From: Nioella ostreopsis
Lineage (GTDB): Bacteria; Pseudomonadota; Alphaproteobacteria; Rhodobacterales; Rhodobacteraceae
Direction of reading: 5' to 3'
Assembly: GCF_004000255.1 (NCBI RefSeq)
Contig: NZ_RCIQ01000004.1
Span: 62,001 to 126,000 of the forward strand
Length of the DNA: 64,000 bases
The first letter of the stretch is position 1. Every line of letters begins with the position of its first letter. A program made the translations under genes and the position numbers. Positions 32,521 to 42,217 of this stretch are shown one piece after another. The notes beneath the pieces are model-generated. The model was not told the DNA's origin and made no database searches. It saw only the letters and a list, made by a program, of their open reading frames with translations.

Positions 32521-34926
32521 TCAGTGGGCGGTTGCCCCTGCCCCACCACCCGCAGCGGCCTGCGCGGCGGCGGCGGCGGCTTCTTCGGCCTCCTCGTCCC
32601 AGTCAATCGCTTCGGGCGTGCGTACAAGCGCATGGGCCAGCACATCGCGCACATGCGCGACCGGGATGATCTCCAAACCTTCCTTCACGTTATCGGGGAT
32701 CTCGGGCAGATCCTTTTCGTTGTCCACCGGGATCAGCACCGTCTTGATGCCGCCCCGCAACGCCGCAAGCAGTTTCTCCTTCAGCCCGCCAATCGGCAGC
32801 ACATTGCCACGCAGGGTCACCTCGCCGGTCATGGCGATATCCTTGCGCACGGGGATCTGCGTCAGCACCGACACGATGGAGGTCACCATGGCGATACCGG
32901 CAGAGGGGCCATCCTTGGGCGTTGCGCCTTCCGGCACATGCACATGGATGTCGATCTTGTCGAATTTCGGCGGTTTCACCCCAATGGCCGGGCTGATGGA
33001 CCGCACGAAGGAGCTCGCTGCGTCGATGGATTCCTTCATCACATCGCCCAGTTTGCCCGTGGTCTTCATCCGGCCCTTGCCCGGCAGGCGCAGCGCCTCA
33101 ATGGACAGAAGATCGCCGCCGACAGAGGTCCAGGCCAGGCCGGTCACCACGCCGATCTGATCGTCTTTCTCCGCCAGCCCGAACTTGAACCGCTTCACGC
33201 CCAGGAAGTCTTCCAGATTGTCCGGCGTCACGCGGACCGTTTCCACCTCGCGCTTGAGGATCTTGGTCAGCGCCTTGCGGCAGATCTTGGCGATCTCGCG
33301 TTCCAGGTTCCGCACCCCCGCCTCGCGGGTGTAGTAGCGGATTATGTCGGTCAGACCGTCCTCGGTCAGCTCGAACTCCTTGGCCTTCAGACCGTGGTTC
33401 TTGGTCTGCTTGGGCAGTAGGTGGCGCAGCGCGATCTCGCGCTTTTCGTCCTCGGTATAGCCCGCCAGCGGGATGATCTCCATCCGGTCCAGAAGCGGCC
33501 CCGGCATGTTGTAGCTGTTCGACGTGGTCAGGAACATGACGTTCGACAGGTCATATTCCACCTCAAGATAATGGTCCACGAAGGTCGAATTCTGTTCCGG
33601 GTCCAGCACCTCCAGCATGGCCGACGCGGGATCGCCCCGGAAATCCTGCCCCATCTTGTCGATCTCATCGAGCAGAATCAGCGGGTTGGTGGTCTTTGCC
33701 TTCTTCAGCGCCTGGATGATCTTGCCGGGCATGGAGCCTATATAGGTCCGCCTGTGGCCGCGGATCTCAGATTCATCGCGCACGCCGCCAAGCGAGATGC
33801 GGATGAATTCGCGCCCCGTGGCCTTGGCGACCGATTTGCCAAGCGAGGTCTTGCCGACGCCCGGAGGGCCGACAAGGCACATGATCGGGCCTTTCAACGT
33901 CTTCGATCGTTGCTGCACGGCCAGATATTCGACGATGCGTTCCTTGACCTTTTCCAGCCCGTAGTGATCGGCATCCAACACGCCCTGCGCGCGGCCCAGA
34001 TCCTTTTTCACACGCGACTTCACGCCCCACGGAATGGCCAGCATCCAGTCGAGATAGTTGCGCACGACGGTCGCCTCGGCGCTCATCGGGCTCATGTTCT
34101 TGAGCTTCTTGATCTCGGCATCGGCCTTTTCGCGGGCTTCCTTGGACAGCTTGGTATTGGCCACCCGCTCTTCCAGTTCCGCAACCTCGTTGGCGCCTTC
34201 TTCGCCGTCGCCAAGCTCGCGCTGAATGGCCTTCATCTGCTCATTCAGGTAATACTCGCGCTGCGTGCGCTCCATCTGGGATTTCACGCGCGTCTTGATC
34301 TTCTTTTCGACCTTCAGGACGCTCATTTCGCCCTGCATCAGCCCGTAGACCTTTTCCAGCCGGTCCGAGACGGACAGCGTTTCCAGAAGATCCTGTTTCT
34401 GGTCCACCTCGATCCCCAGATGACCGGACACAAGGTCCGCCAGCTTGGCCGGATCGGTGGTTTCCGAGACGGAGGTCAGCGCCTCTTCGGGGATGTTCTT
34501 CTTGATCTTGGCGTAGCGTTCGAATTCTTCCGCGACCGGGGTCAGCATCGCCTGGATGGCCTCTGCATCGCCCTCATCCTCGGCCAGGGCCTCGGCGCTG
34601 GCCTCGAAAAATTCGGGATTGTCGAGAAAGCCGGTGATTGTCACGCGATTGCGGCCCTCGACCAGCACCTTGACCGTGCCATCGGGCAGTTTCAGCAATT
34701 GCAGCACATTGGCCAGAACGCCGGTACGGTAGATGCCGTCGGTGTCAGGGTCATCCACGGCCGGGTCGATCTGGCTGGACAGCAGGATCTGCCGGTCATC
34801 CTGCATCACCTCCTCCAGCGCGCGCACCGATTTTTCGCGCCCGACAAACAGCGGCACGATCATATGCGGGAACACGACAACGTCGCGCAGCGGCAGGACA
34901 GGATAGGTTGTATGTTGCTCGGGCAT
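32521..34926 (-). CDS. lon: ATP-dependent protease Lon
   Basis: An 801-residue cytoplasmic AAA+ serine protease that degrades misfolded and regulatory proteins. The N-terminal substrate domain begins [23 protein letters not shown]. Walker A is GPPGVGKT (about 353-360) and Walker [12 protein letters not shown]. The proteolytic domain has the catalytic Ser in PKDGPSAG and Lys further on in [11 protein letters not shown]. The C-terminus ends in an Ala/Gly/Glu-rich tail. AAGGAAGG precedes the ATG. A heat-shock-type promoter lies about 80 bases upstream. Confidence 0.98.
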   Translation of the reverse strand: MPEQHTTYPVLPLRDVVVFPHMIVPLFVGREKSVRALEEVMQDDRQILLSSQIDPAVDDPDTDGIYRTGVLANVLQLLKLPDGTVKVLVEGRNRVTITGFLDNPEFFEASAEALAEDEGDAEAIQAMLTPVAEEFERYAKIKKNIPEEALTSVSETTDPAKLADLVSGHLGIEVDQKQDLLETLSVSDRLEKVYGLMQGEMSVLKVEKKIKTRVKSQMERTQREYYLNEQMKAIQRELGDGEEGANEVAELEERVANTKLSKEAREKADAEIKKLKNMSPMSAEATVVRNYLDWMLAIPWGVKSRVKKDLGRAQGVLDADHYGLEKVKERIVEYLAVQQRSKTLKGPIMCLVGPPGVGKTSLGKSVAKATGREFIRISLGGVRDESEIRGHRRTYIGSMPGKIIQALKKAKTTNPLILLDEIDKMGQDFRGDPASAMLEVLDPEQNSTFVDHYLEVEYDLSNVMFLTTSNSYNMPGPLLDRMEIIPLAGYTEDEKREIALRHLLPKQTKNHGLKAKEFELTEDGLTDIIRYYTREAGVRNLEREIAKICRKALTKILKREVETVRVTPDNLEDFLGVKRFKFGLAEKDDQIGVVTGLAWTSVGGDLLSIEALRLPGKGRMKTTGKLGDVMKESIDAASSFVRSISPAIGVKPPKFDKIDIHVHVPEGATPKDGPSAGIAMVTSIVSVLTQIPVRKDIAMTGEVTLRGNVLPIGGLKEKLLAALRGGIKTVLIPVDNEKDLPEIPDNVKEGLEIIPVAHVRDVLAHALVRTPEAIDWDEEAEEAAAAAAQAAAGGGAGATAH

Positions 34927-35005
34927 GGTGCCTTCCTTGTTCTTGGCAAGAGGACGCTGGCCCCGTCATGCGGCAGCCCTCGGCCCTCTCCGGGTGGGAC
35001 ACTTG

Positions 35006-35035
35006 AAAGTGGGGGCAGAGCCGCCCGATTTCAAC
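35006..35035 (-). promoter_or_regulatory. Heat-shock (RpoH)-type promoter for lon
   Basis: Read leftwards, GTTGAAA (35035-35029) is followed after 13 bases by CCCCCACTT, a good match to the sigma-32 pattern CTTGAAA-N11-16-CCCCATNT. The start of transcription would be about 75 bases before the lon ATG. Lon is a classic RpoH-dependent gene. The rest of 34927-35138 holds no gene. Confidence 0.6.
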
Positions 35036-35138
35036 AGGTCATCCCGGCTTTGGGTCGCAAGCAGTCTGCACCCCGGCGCAGGCAGGGGCAAGGCGCGAAC
35101 TGAAGCAAGATGAAGGAAATGTGACGCATACCGGCCCG

Positions 35139-36683
35139 TCAGCGTGGCAGTTCCGAAAGGGACAGGGCCTCCGATGAGAAGACAGGCTGCAGCAGCGCCC
35201 TTTGACTGGCCCAACTGTCGCCCGGCTCCGCATCCAGTGCCGCAATGGCACGGGAGGTCAGAAGGATGCGACCCGGCCCGGTGTCAGCCGCCCGGTCCAG
35301 CGCATCGGCGGGCAGCAGCTCTGCGGGAGAGAACAGCAGCAGGTAGCCCGTGCAGATATAGCCGCAGTCATCGACGACGACATCGCCGGGACGCACCTCT
35401 TGCAGCAGCGCCGCATGGGTGACACGCCAGTAATCGCTGTCTGCCCGTGCAAAGCCCATCATCGCGCCCGCGCCATTGGCAACCCACAAGGCCAGGATGC
35501 CCGCCAGCAGCACCCGCTGGACGCCTCGGACAGGTGGCAACCGAAGCACAACAAGCAGGGCCAGAAACGGCAGCACGACGATCCAGAACTCCTTGTTAGT
35601 GGGCTCCCAGATCGTGGCGACCAGCGCATAGGTGCCCGCATGCAAAACCAGAAGCGGCCCAAAGCCGGGCGTCAGCGCCCTGCCCTTGCGCAGCAAGGCC
35701 CTGACCGACAATGCGCCGATGGCGAGAACGCTCACGATTGTCAGCAGCAGCAAGGGCCAGAACCCGAGCGCCAGGCCGGTGGCCGCGAAATGGGTTTCCT
35801 CGACCAATTGACGGCCCGCGAACACCCGCTCCAGCAAGCCTGCGGCATCTGGAGAGGCAAAGAGAAACAGGCTCGACCAGATCGCGGTGCTAAGCCCGAT
35901 CAACGCCTTGACCGGAGCCAGGACCGAGAGCGGCGTCCAAAGCCCGTCAGCGGCATAGCCCTTGGCCCAGAGGATCAGCTCTGCGATCGTCCGATGCCCC
36001 AGCAGGACCCACCCAGCCCAGAGATAGAACGCCCCGACCACCGCGCCAAACACCGCCAGCCACAAGACCGCCGCCCCGATCCGGCGCGTATAGATCAGTA
36101 CGATCAGCGCAGGCACCGCCAGAAACACATGGCTCTGGTGGATAAGCGTGGCGATGCCCGCCAGGAACGCCGCCAGGATCACAGCACGGGGGCCGGACTT
36201 TTCCCATCCGACCTGCCAAAGGGCCAGAAACGAGGCCAGGACAAAGGGCAAGGGCAGCGTGTAGGTGTCGGGATACATGCCGTAAAGCCAGAAGGCGAAG
36301 CAGCCCCCCATCAGCCACACAGCCCCTGACGCGCCCGACAATCCACCGCCCGCGAGACGAGCAATTTTCCACACCAAGGCTAGCGCCCACAACGCCGCCA
36401 CGAGGCTGGCAACCTGCATCACCGCCAGCGCTGTTGCCCCCGGCCAAACCGCCTGCGCCACGCCGGTCAGGCCCTGCATCAGGGGCTCATAGATCAGGTG
36501 GTTCGGATGCCACTGGGCCACCCCACCCGATACGCGATCAACGTAATAGACCGCGTCCTCCCCTTCGGTGAAATTCTGCGGGAAGGTCAGCAGGTAGAGC
36601 AGACCGATCAGGGCAAGGGTCAGCCCCGGCAACAGCTTGTCGCTGCGCGTTTCAAGGATGCTTTCATCCCGATCTGTTGCCAT
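35139..36683 (-). CDS. Polytopic membrane protein, possible GT-C-type glycosyltransferase
   Basis: A 514-residue protein with about eleven to twelve membrane spans. The first periplasmic loop is acidic (FPQNFTEGEDAVYYVDRVS), followed by WHPNHLIYEPLMQGL, similar to the layout of GT-C enzymes that use lipid-linked sugars (a carboxylate-rich first loop). The C-terminal 110 residues are soluble (RPGDVVVDDCGYICTGYLLLF). The GT-C assignment is inference; it could also be a transporter. It is not clearly in an operon with tgt, whose stop is 89 bases upstream of its start region. Confidence 0.6.
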   Translation of the reverse strand: MATDRDESILETRSDKLLPGLTLALIGLLYLLTFPQNFTEGEDAVYYVDRVSGGVAQWHPNHLIYEPLMQGLTGVAQAVWPGATALAVMQVASLVAALWALALVWKIARLAGGGLSGASGAVWLMGGCFAFWLYGMYPDTYTLPLPFVLASFLALWQVGWEKSGPRAVILAAFLAGIATLIHQSHVFLAVPALIVLIYTRRIGAAVLWLAVFGAVVGAFYLWAGWVLLGHRTIAELILWAKGYAADGLWTPLSVLAPVKALIGLSTAIWSSLFLFASPDAAGLLERVFAGRQLVEETHFAATGLALGFWPLLLLTIVSVLAIGALSVRALLRKGRALTPGFGPLLVLHAGTYALVATIWEPTNKEFWIVVLPFLALLVVLRLPPVRGVQRVLLAGILALWVANGAGAMMGFARADSDYWRVTHAALLQEVRPGDVVVDDCGYICTGYLLLFSPAELLPADALDRAADTGPGRILLTSRAIAALDAEPGDSWASQRALLQPVFSSEALSLSELPR

Positions 36684-36772
36684 TCCCGTCCCTCAGGCTG
36701 TACGGTTCACTGATCGTTAGCATGGTGGAATAGCCCGGCCAACACTCCCTAGCTGCGATGGTGTTAGCTCGG

Positions 36773-37903
36773 TCAAAGCGGCTCAATGTCGCCTTCGGCC
36801 CGCCCGGCATGGAACCGGGCCTCAAACCCTGCAAAGTCATCGCCCTCGATTGCATCGCGCATGTCCTGCATAAGCTCTTGGAAGTAATGCAGGTTGTGCC
36901 AGGTCAGCAGCATGGAGCTGATGATCTCCTTGGCGCGGAAGACATGGTGCAGATAGGCGCGGGAATAGCCGGTGCAGGCGGGGCATGTGCAGTGTTCGTC
37001 CAGCGGGCGCGGGTCGTCCTGGTGGCGGGCGTTCTTGATGTTGACCACGCCGCGCCGGGTGAAGGCCTGCCCGGTCCGGCCCGAGCGTGAGGGCAGCACG
37101 CAATCCATCATGTCGATCCCGCGCTTGACGGCGCCGACGATATCATCGGGCTTGCCCACGCCCATCAGGTAGCGCGGCTTGTCCGCGGGCAGGAAATCTG
37201 GCGCGTAGTCGAGACAGGTGAACATCGCCTCCTGCCCCTCGCCCACGGCCAGACCGCCCACGGCATAGCCCTCAAACCCGATGGCTTTCAGCGCCTCGGC
37301 GCTTTCCTCCCGCAGGTCGCGTTCCAGCCCGCCTTGCATGATGCCAAAGAGCGCGTGACCCGGACGGTCACCGAACGCCTCGCGGCTGCGGGCGGCCCAT
37401 CTCATCGACAGGCGCATGGACTCCGCGATCCGGTCCCGGTCGGCGGGCAGCGCAGGGCATTCGTCGAAACACATGACAATATCCGAGCCCAGAAGCCGCT
37501 GGATCTCCATCGAACGTTCCGGAGTCAGCATGTGGCGCGAGCCGTCCACATGGCTGCGGAAGGTCACACCCTCTTCGGTCAGCTTGCGCAGATCCGCGAG
37601 GCTCATGACCTGGAAACCGCCACTGTCGGTCAGGATCGGCTTGTCCCAGTTCATGAAGCGATGAAGCCCGCCAAGCCGGTCGATCCGTTCTGCCGTGGGG
37701 CGCAGCATCAGGTGATAGGTGTTGCCAAGCAGGATGTCGGCCCCCGTCGCGGCCACGCTGTCTGGCATCATCGCTTTCACCGTCGCCGCCGTGCCCACGG
37801 GCATGAAGGCGGGCGTCCGGATCTGCCCGCGCGGGGTCGAAATCACCCCCCGACGGGCCTTGCTGCTGGTCGCTGTCACCGAAAAGTCAAACCGGCCTGT
37901 CAT
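36773..37903 (-). CDS. tgt: tRNA-guanine transglycosylase
   Basis: A 376-residue enzyme that exchanges guanine for preQ1 at position 34 of queuosine tRNAs. Seen: the substrate loop [19 protein letters not shown] with the active-site Asp, [14 protein letters not shown], and the zinc site [16 protein letters not shown] near residue 305. Length equals the E. coli enzyme. The ATG at 37903 begins [13 protein letters not shown]; another ATG four codons upstream (37915) is possible. It is divergent from the RimB-RimK fusion across 73 bases. Confidence 0.97.
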   Translation of the reverse strand: MTGRFDFSVTATSSKARRGVISTPRGQIRTPAFMPVGTAATVKAMMPDSVAATGADILLGNTYHLMLRPTAERIDRLGGLHRFMNWDKPILTDSGGFQVMSLADLRKLTEEGVTFRSHVDGSRHMLTPERSMEIQRLLGSDIVMCFDECPALPADRDRIAESMRLSMRWAARSREAFGDRPGHALFGIMQGGLERDLREESAEALKAIGFEGYAVGGLAVGEGQEAMFTCLDYAPDFLPADKPRYLMGVGKPDDIVGAVKRGIDMMDCVLPSRSGRTGQAFTRRGVVNIKNARHQDDPRPLDEHCTCPACTGYSRAYLHHVFRAKEIISSMLLTWHNLHYFQELMQDMRDAIEGDDFAGFEARFHAGRAEGDIEPL

Positions 37904-37976
37904 GTCGTCACCCATTGCTTTGGACAGGCGACTGTCATAGGCGAAATATTCGCGATGCCAAGAGAGGACCCATGAA

Positions 37977-39368
37977 ATGACTGCAGAAGAGTCTCTTCGT
38001 CTTGGGTGGGAAGAGTGGCTGAGCCTTCCCGGCCTCGGTCTGCCCGCGCTGAAAGCCAAGGTCGACACCGGGGCCAAGACCTCGGCGCTGCACGCCTTCG
38101 ACATCGAAACCTTCGGCTCGGCCAGCAAACCGAAGGTGCGCTTTGCCGTGCATCCGGTGCCCGGGCGCACCGATATCACCATCGCCTGTTCCGCCCCGCT
38201 GCGGGACCGGCGCGAGGTGACCTCGTCCAATGGCGAGACCGAACAACGCTATGTGATCGAGACCGAGCTGGATATCGGCGGGAAAAGCGTCCCGATCGAG
38301 GTGACCCTGACAGACCGCACCAACATGGCCTATCGCATGCTGTTGGGGCGGCAGGCGCTTCAGCCCGACTGGATCGTCAGCCCGACGGAAAGCTGTTGTC
38401 AGCCGCTGCTGAGCTACGACGTCTATCACTCCGCCAAGGTCAAGACCTCGGCGCCGAAACGCGCGCTGCGCATCGCCGTGCTGAGCCGGGAGAACAATTA
38501 TTCCACCCGCCGGTTGGTGGATGAGGGCGAGGAGCGTGGACACACAATCGAGGTCATCGACACGACGCGCTGCTACATGGCGATCAATTCACTGGCCCCG
38601 GAAGTCCATTATGACGGCGCCCGCCTGCCCCGCTATGACGCGGTGATCCCGCGCATCGGGGCCTCGGTGACCGCCTATGGCACCGCCGTGCTGCGCCAGT
38701 TCGAAACGCTCGGCACCTTCTGCGTGAACGGCAGCGCGGGGATCACGGCGAGCCGAGACAAGCTCCATGCGCATCAATTGCTGGCCCGCCACCGGATTGG
38801 GATGCCGCGCACCGCCTTCGCGGCATCGCCCAAGGATACCGGCAACCTGATTGGCCTCGTGGGCACCGCGCCGCTGATCGTGAAACTTCTGGAAAGCACG
38901 CAAGGCAAAGGCGTGGTGCTGGCGGAAACCCGCAAGGCCGCGCAATCGGTGATCGACGCGTTCCGCGGTCTGAAGGCCAATTTTCTCGTGCAGGATTTCG
39001 TCAAGGAAGCCGCGGGCGAGGACATTCGCTGCCTCGTCATCGACGGCAAGGTGGTTGCCGCAATGAAACGCAGCGCGGCGGGGGATGATTTCCGGTCCAA
39101 CCTGCACCAGGGCGGGACTGCAAAGGCGGTGCGGATCACCAAGGAGGAACGGGAGGCGGCGCTGCGATCTGCCAGGGTGTTCGGCCTCGGGATGGCCGGG
39201 GTGGACCTGTTGCGCGCCTCGGACGGTCCCAAGGTGCTGGAAGTCAACAGCTCTCCCGGCTTCGAAGGCGTGGAAAAGGCGACCGGCAAGAACATCGCCG
39301 CGCATCTGTTCGATGCCATAGAGAAGAAGGTGCGCCCGACACCTGCGCGCAAGCGCAAGGAAAAATAG
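37977..39368 (+). CDS. RimB-type protease fused to RimK-type glutamate ligase
   Basis: A 463-residue two-domain protein. Residues 1-150 are a RimB-like retropepsin-fold domain ('ATP-dependent zinc protease' family) with [16 protein letters not shown], the DTG being the likely catalytic Asp, and MLLGRQAL. Residues 165-450 are an ATP-grasp ligase of the RimK family: [53 protein letters not shown] and [14 protein letters not shown]. RimK adds glutamates to ribosomal protein S6, and RimB is known in Pseudomonas to trim such tails. Having both in one chain is notable. The start at 37977 lies in the 73-base gap shared with tgt. Confidence 0.9.
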   Translation: MTAEESLRLGWEEWLSLPGLGLPALKAKVDTGAKTSALHAFDIETFGSASKPKVRFAVHPVPGRTDITIACSAPLRDRREVTSSNGETEQRYVIETELDIGGKSVPIEVTLTDRTNMAYRMLLGRQALQPDWIVSPTESCCQPLLSYDVYHSAKVKTSAPKRALRIAVLSRENNYSTRRLVDEGEERGHTIEVIDTTRCYMAINSLAPEVHYDGARLPRYDAVIPRIGASVTAYGTAVLRQFETLGTFCVNGSAGITASRDKLHAHQLLARHRIGMPRTAFAASPKDTGNLIGLVGTAPLIVKLLESTQGKGVVLAETRKAAQSVIDAFRGLKANFLVQDFVKEAAGEDIRCLVIDGKVVAAMKRSAAGDDFRSNLHQGGTAKAVRITKEEREAALRSARVFGLGMAGVDLLRASDGPKVLEVNSSPGFEGVEKATGKNIAAHLFDAIEKKVRPTPARKRKEK

Positions 39369-39373
39369 GGGTG

Positions 39374-39544
39374 TTTCGCCGCCTTTGGCGTCGACCCATG
39401 GGCGGCCCTCCTCAACCCCCGGCTGACGCCGGAGGCCTCGTCATGCCGCGTTGCCACGGAACATCTGCGAGACCTGCGGTCCAAACCGGTCGGATGTGAT
39501 GGTGGTGAGGGCAGGATGCCTCCGGCGGAGGTATTTTTACCAAG
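39374..39544. repeat. Dispersed two-part intergenic repeat, copy 1
   Basis: Two blocks occur here and again at 55017-55130. Block one, TTTCGCCGCCTTtGGCGTCGACCC (39374-39397), contains a GCCGCCTTtGGCG dyad and differs from the second copy at one base. Block two, GAGGTATTTTTACCAAG (39528-39544), is identical in both. A related form (TTCTTGGTCCAAATACTC, reverse) is at 46714-46731. The gap 39369-39641 contains no other supported gene. Confidence 0.7.
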
Positions 39545-39641
39545 ATGAATGGGCGGGATTGGCCGGCGGCTCTGGACCTTGGGGGGCGCTTTCCTTATAT
39601 CTTTGCTCAACAATTGGTTTTCCAAGCCGGATGGCACGCAA

Positions 39642-39995
39642 ATGCAAGAGCAGCTGGAGGGCGCGCCCCTCATCAAACCTTCTTCGACCGATCATCCTCT
39701 CTACGATGCGATCGTCGAGGCCTGCCGCACGGTCTATGACCCTGAAATCCCGGTCAATATCTATGACCTGGGCCTTGTCTACACGGTCGAGATCAGCGCC
39801 GAGAACGAGGTCGAAGTGACCATGACCCTGACCGCGCCGGGCTGTCCCGTGGCGGGCGAAATGCCGGGTTGGCTGGCCGATGCAATCCTGCCGGTGGCCG
39901 GGGTCAAGACGGTGAATGTCGAGATCACCTGGGACCCGCCCTGGGGAATGGAGATGATGTCGGACGAGGCCCGGCTGGAACTGGGCTTCATGTAA
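39642..39995 (+). CDS. sufT: SUF-associated Fe-S maturation protein SufT (DUF59/MIP18)
   Basis: A 117-residue MIP18-family protein: AIVEACRTVYDPEIPVNIYDLGLVY is the signature, followed by VTMTLTAPGCPVAGEMPGWL with the conserved Cys. It helps insert Fe-S clusters into target proteins. The ATG at 39642 gives the usual N-terminus (MQEQLEGAPLIKPS), though no strong ribosome site precedes it. An IscA/SufA protein follows two genes later, so Fe-S functions cluster here. Confidence 0.9.
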   Translation: MQEQLEGAPLIKPSSTDHPLYDAIVEACRTVYDPEIPVNIYDLGLVYTVEISAENEVEVTMTLTAPGCPVAGEMPGWLADAILPVAGVKTVNVEITWDPPWGMEMMSDEARLELGFM

Positions 39996-39996
39996 G

Positions 39997-40045
39997 ATCA
40001 AGTCTTTTGGCTTGATTTTTCGAATATCAAGTCTTATGGCTTGAT
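39997..40045. promoter_or_regulatory. Two tandem 20-bp palindromic sites before the SatD-like gene
   Basis: ATCAAGTCTTTTGGCTTGAT (39997-40016) and ATCAAGTCTTATGGCTTGAT (40026-40045) differ at one base. Each is a dyad with arms ATCAAG and CTTGAT. The second ends two bases before the ATG at 40048, leaving no room for a ribosome site. They begin two bases after the sufT stop. Binding there would block transcription or translation directly; the regulator is not identified. Confidence 0.75.
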
Positions 40046-40047
40046 GC

Positions 40048-40695
40048 ATGGCAACTGATCCTCACCGCGTGGCTGTGCTGACCGGCGATCTGGTGGACTC
40101 GACCTCTGCGGGTTCGAGCCAAACCGATCTGGGGATTGCGCGCATTCAGAGCTTTGCCGCCACGACCAGCACCTGGCCGGACAATGGTGCGCACCGCTTC
40201 ACCCGATTTCGCGGCGACGGATGGCAATTCCTGCTTCCCTGTGCGTCCCTCGCCTTGCGGGCACTGATCGGCGTGCATGCCGCGCTGAGACGGGTCGAGG
40301 GCTCTCCGCTTAGCAGGGTGTCCATTGGAATTGGATCAATCGAACCGGTAGCGGGCAGCGGTCTGTCCGCCGCGTCGGGCACCGCGCTGATTGCGTCCGG
40401 GCAGGCACTGGACGAGATCGAGAAATCGCGGCTATTCACCATCGCAGGTGACGGGGTGACGCCGCTGCACCGCGCTGTCATTGACCTGGTCGAAGAGCAT
40501 GTTCAACGCTGGACTGCGGAACAGGCCGAGGCAACGCTGTGGTTCCTGTCTCCGGACAACCCGACGCAGAAATCCATTGCAGAGACGCTCCAGATTTCCA
40601 CGCAGGCCGTGCATGCACGACTGAAAGGGGCTGGCGCCCATGCGCTACGCCGCGCCGTTGAGGCCTGGGAAGCAGAGGAAAGCCGCCATGATTGA
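40048..40695 (+). CDS. SatD-like protein with C-terminal helix-turn-helix
   Basis: A 215-residue protein. The pattern VAVLTGDLVDSTS at the N-terminus and FTRFRGDGWQFLLP in the middle resembles SatD-family proteins (IxGDIxDS...GDGxQF). The C-terminal 45 residues (TQKSIAETLQISTQAVHARLKGAGAHALRRA) look like a helix-turn-helix. The biochemical role of SatD proteins is unknown. It overlaps the DUF3307 gene by eight bases, a pairing I recall from other bacteria. Two palindromic sites abut its start, so autoregulation is plausible. A leaderless transcript is possible. Confidence 0.65.
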   Translation: MATDPHRVAVLTGDLVDSTSAGSSQTDLGIARIQSFAATTSTWPDNGAHRFTRFRGDGWQFLLPCASLALRALIGVHAALRRVEGSPLSRVSIGIGSIEPVAGSGLSAASGTALIASGQALDEIEKSRLFTIAGDGVTPLHRAVIDLVEEHVQRWTAEQAEATLWFLSPDNPTQKSIAETLQISTQAVHARLKGAGAHALRRAVEAWEAEESRHD

Positions 40696-41401
40696 AACCG
40701 TCACCGCGCTGATCTTTGCCCATTTTCTGGCCGATTTTGCCTTTCAGACCAAGGCGATGGCCACAGGCAAGGACAGGCTTGGTCCGCTTCTGGCGCATAC
40801 GGGCGTGGTCTTCCTGCTCAGCTATGCGGCGCTTGGCGGGGCGCATTGGCCGGCGCTGTTCATCGCGGCGCTGCATATGCAGATCGACTATGCCAAGGCG
40901 CGGCTTGGATCCGACGACCGTCTTGCACATTTCCTGATTGATCAGGGCGCGCATCTGATGGCGATTCTGGCAGGTGGGCTGCTGTGGACCGATGCCTATG
41001 CCACCGGGTTGTGGGGACAGATGCCCGGTCTGACGGCACAAGCGCCCGAGGCGATGGCGCTGATTGCCGGGGTCCTGCTGGCGACGCGGGCGGGGCAATT
41101 TGCTGTTGGCAAGCTGATGGCCCCTTACGCGGCGGCTCTGCCCGACACCGAGGGGCTGGCGAATGGCGGCGCGGTGATTGGCGTTCTGGAACGGGGGCTG
41201 ACCTTCATTCTTGTCCTGAGTGGCCAGATGGCGGGCGTGGGTTTCCTGATCGCGGCGAAATCCTTCCTGCGGGTGGGCAGCATCGAGAAGGACCGGACGC
41301 TGGCCGAATATGTGATTATCGGCACGCTTGCGTCGATCGGGTGGGCCCTGTTGGCCGGAATTGGCACCGCAGCCCTCATTTCCCGACTAGGGGGCGCTTG
41401 A
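40688..41401 (+). CDS. DUF3307 membrane protein
   Basis: A 237-residue inner-membrane protein with about six spans. VTALIFAHFLADFAFQTKAMATGK and LHMQIDYAKARLG...AHFLIDQGAHLMAIL are the hallmark segments of DUF3307, with conserved polar residues (His, Asp, Gln, Lys) inside the spans. Function unknown. GAGGAAA precedes the ATG at 40688, inside the end of the SatD-like gene, so translation is coupled. Confidence 0.85.
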   Translation: MIETVTALIFAHFLADFAFQTKAMATGKDRLGPLLAHTGVVFLLSYAALGGAHWPALFIAALHMQIDYAKARLGSDDRLAHFLIDQGAHLMAILAGGLLWTDAYATGLWGQMPGLTAQAPEAMALIAGVLLATRAGQFAVGKLMAPYAAALPDTEGLANGGAVIGVLERGLTFILVLSGQMAGVGFLIAAKSFLRVGSIEKDRTLAEYVIIGTLASIGWALLAGIGTAALISRLGGA

Positions 41402-41453
41402 GAACCGGGGCCACCTGCCCTAGATTTGGGGTAACAGGAAAAGGACCAATCCC

Positions 41454-41834
41454 ATGTTCGGCATTCCCGGCAAGCAGGCCGTGACCGTGACCCAGGCCGC
41501 CGCAAGGCAGATCGCCAGACTGATGGCTTCCGGCGGCTCTCAGGGGTTGCGCATCGGTGTCAAGAAGGGCGGCTGCGCGGGTATGGAATACACGATGGAA
41601 TACGTGTCCGAGATCGACCCGCTCGATGAGGTCGTGGAACAGGACGGCGCCCGCGTGATGATCGCGCCGATGGCGCAGATGTTCCTCTTTGGCACGGAAA
41701 TCGACTACGAGGTCTCCTTGCTGGAATCGGGCTTCAAGTTCCGCAACCCGAACGTGGCCGATGCCTGCGGATGCGGGGAATCGATCAAGTTCAAGGATAT
41801 TGACGAGCTCCAGGCAGACCAGGCCGGGAAATGA
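41454..41834 (+). CDS. Iron-sulfur carrier, IscA/SufA/HesB family
   Basis: A 126-residue A-type carrier that receives and hands on Fe-S clusters. The three cluster-binding Cys are visible in KKGGCAGMEY and near the end of the domain in ADACGCGESIKF. A 12-residue acidic/Gln tail follows. Its stop overlaps the next start by four bases (ATGA). Confidence 0.94.
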   Translation: MFGIPGKQAVTVTQAAARQIARLMASGGSQGLRIGVKKGGCAGMEYTMEYVSEIDPLDEVVEQDGARVMIAPMAQMFLFGTEIDYEVSLLESGFKFRNPNVADACGCGESIKFKDIDELQADQAGK

Positions 41835-42154
41835 GCCTGTCAGCGGAGGAGATTGCCTTCGCGAAAGAGCTGTTTTCGAACCTTGGCGAGTTGAGCACCC
41901 GGCGGATGATGGGCGGGCTGTGCCTTTATCACGAGGGCACGATCTTCGCGATTGTCCATGGTGACGGCTCGATTTGGCTGAAGGGTGCGGGCGATTTCAT
42001 TGCCGAGCTGGAGGCGGAGGGCTGCACCCGATGGACCTACACCCGCGAGGGCGGCAAGCCCACGTCGATGCCCTATTGGTCGCTGCCCGATGCGGCGCTC
42101 GACGATCCGGATGTGGCCTGTGACTGGGCACGCCGGGCGCTGCGCCACCTATAA
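41831..42154 (+). CDS. TfoX N-terminal-domain protein
   Basis: A 107-residue single-domain protein: [43 protein letters not shown] is the TfoX N-terminal pattern. Full-length TfoX/Sxy regulates competence in gamma-proteobacteria; small one-domain forms like this are common in alphaproteobacteria and have no settled role. It is translationally coupled to the Fe-S carrier. Confidence 0.88.
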   Translation: MSLSAEEIAFAKELFSNLGELSTRRMMGGLCLYHEGTIFAIVHGDGSIWLKGAGDFIAELEAEGCTRWTYTREGGKPTSMPYWSLPDAALDDPDVACDWARRALRHL

Positions 42155-42217
42155 CCCTTCCCGCCCCGCCTGTTTCGCGCTATCCCCTGCGAAAGCGTGA
42201 TGAAGAAGGGTGTCGAT

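Noticed and set aside
35002-35031. Heat-shock-type promoter on the plus strand (CTTGAAA...CCCGATTT)
   Set aside because: It would transcribe antisense to the next gene; it arises from the near-palindromic shape of the leftward lon promoter.
33421-35103. 560-codon open frame on the plus strand opposite lon
   Set aside because: Antisense shadow of lon with low-complexity composition and no start signal.
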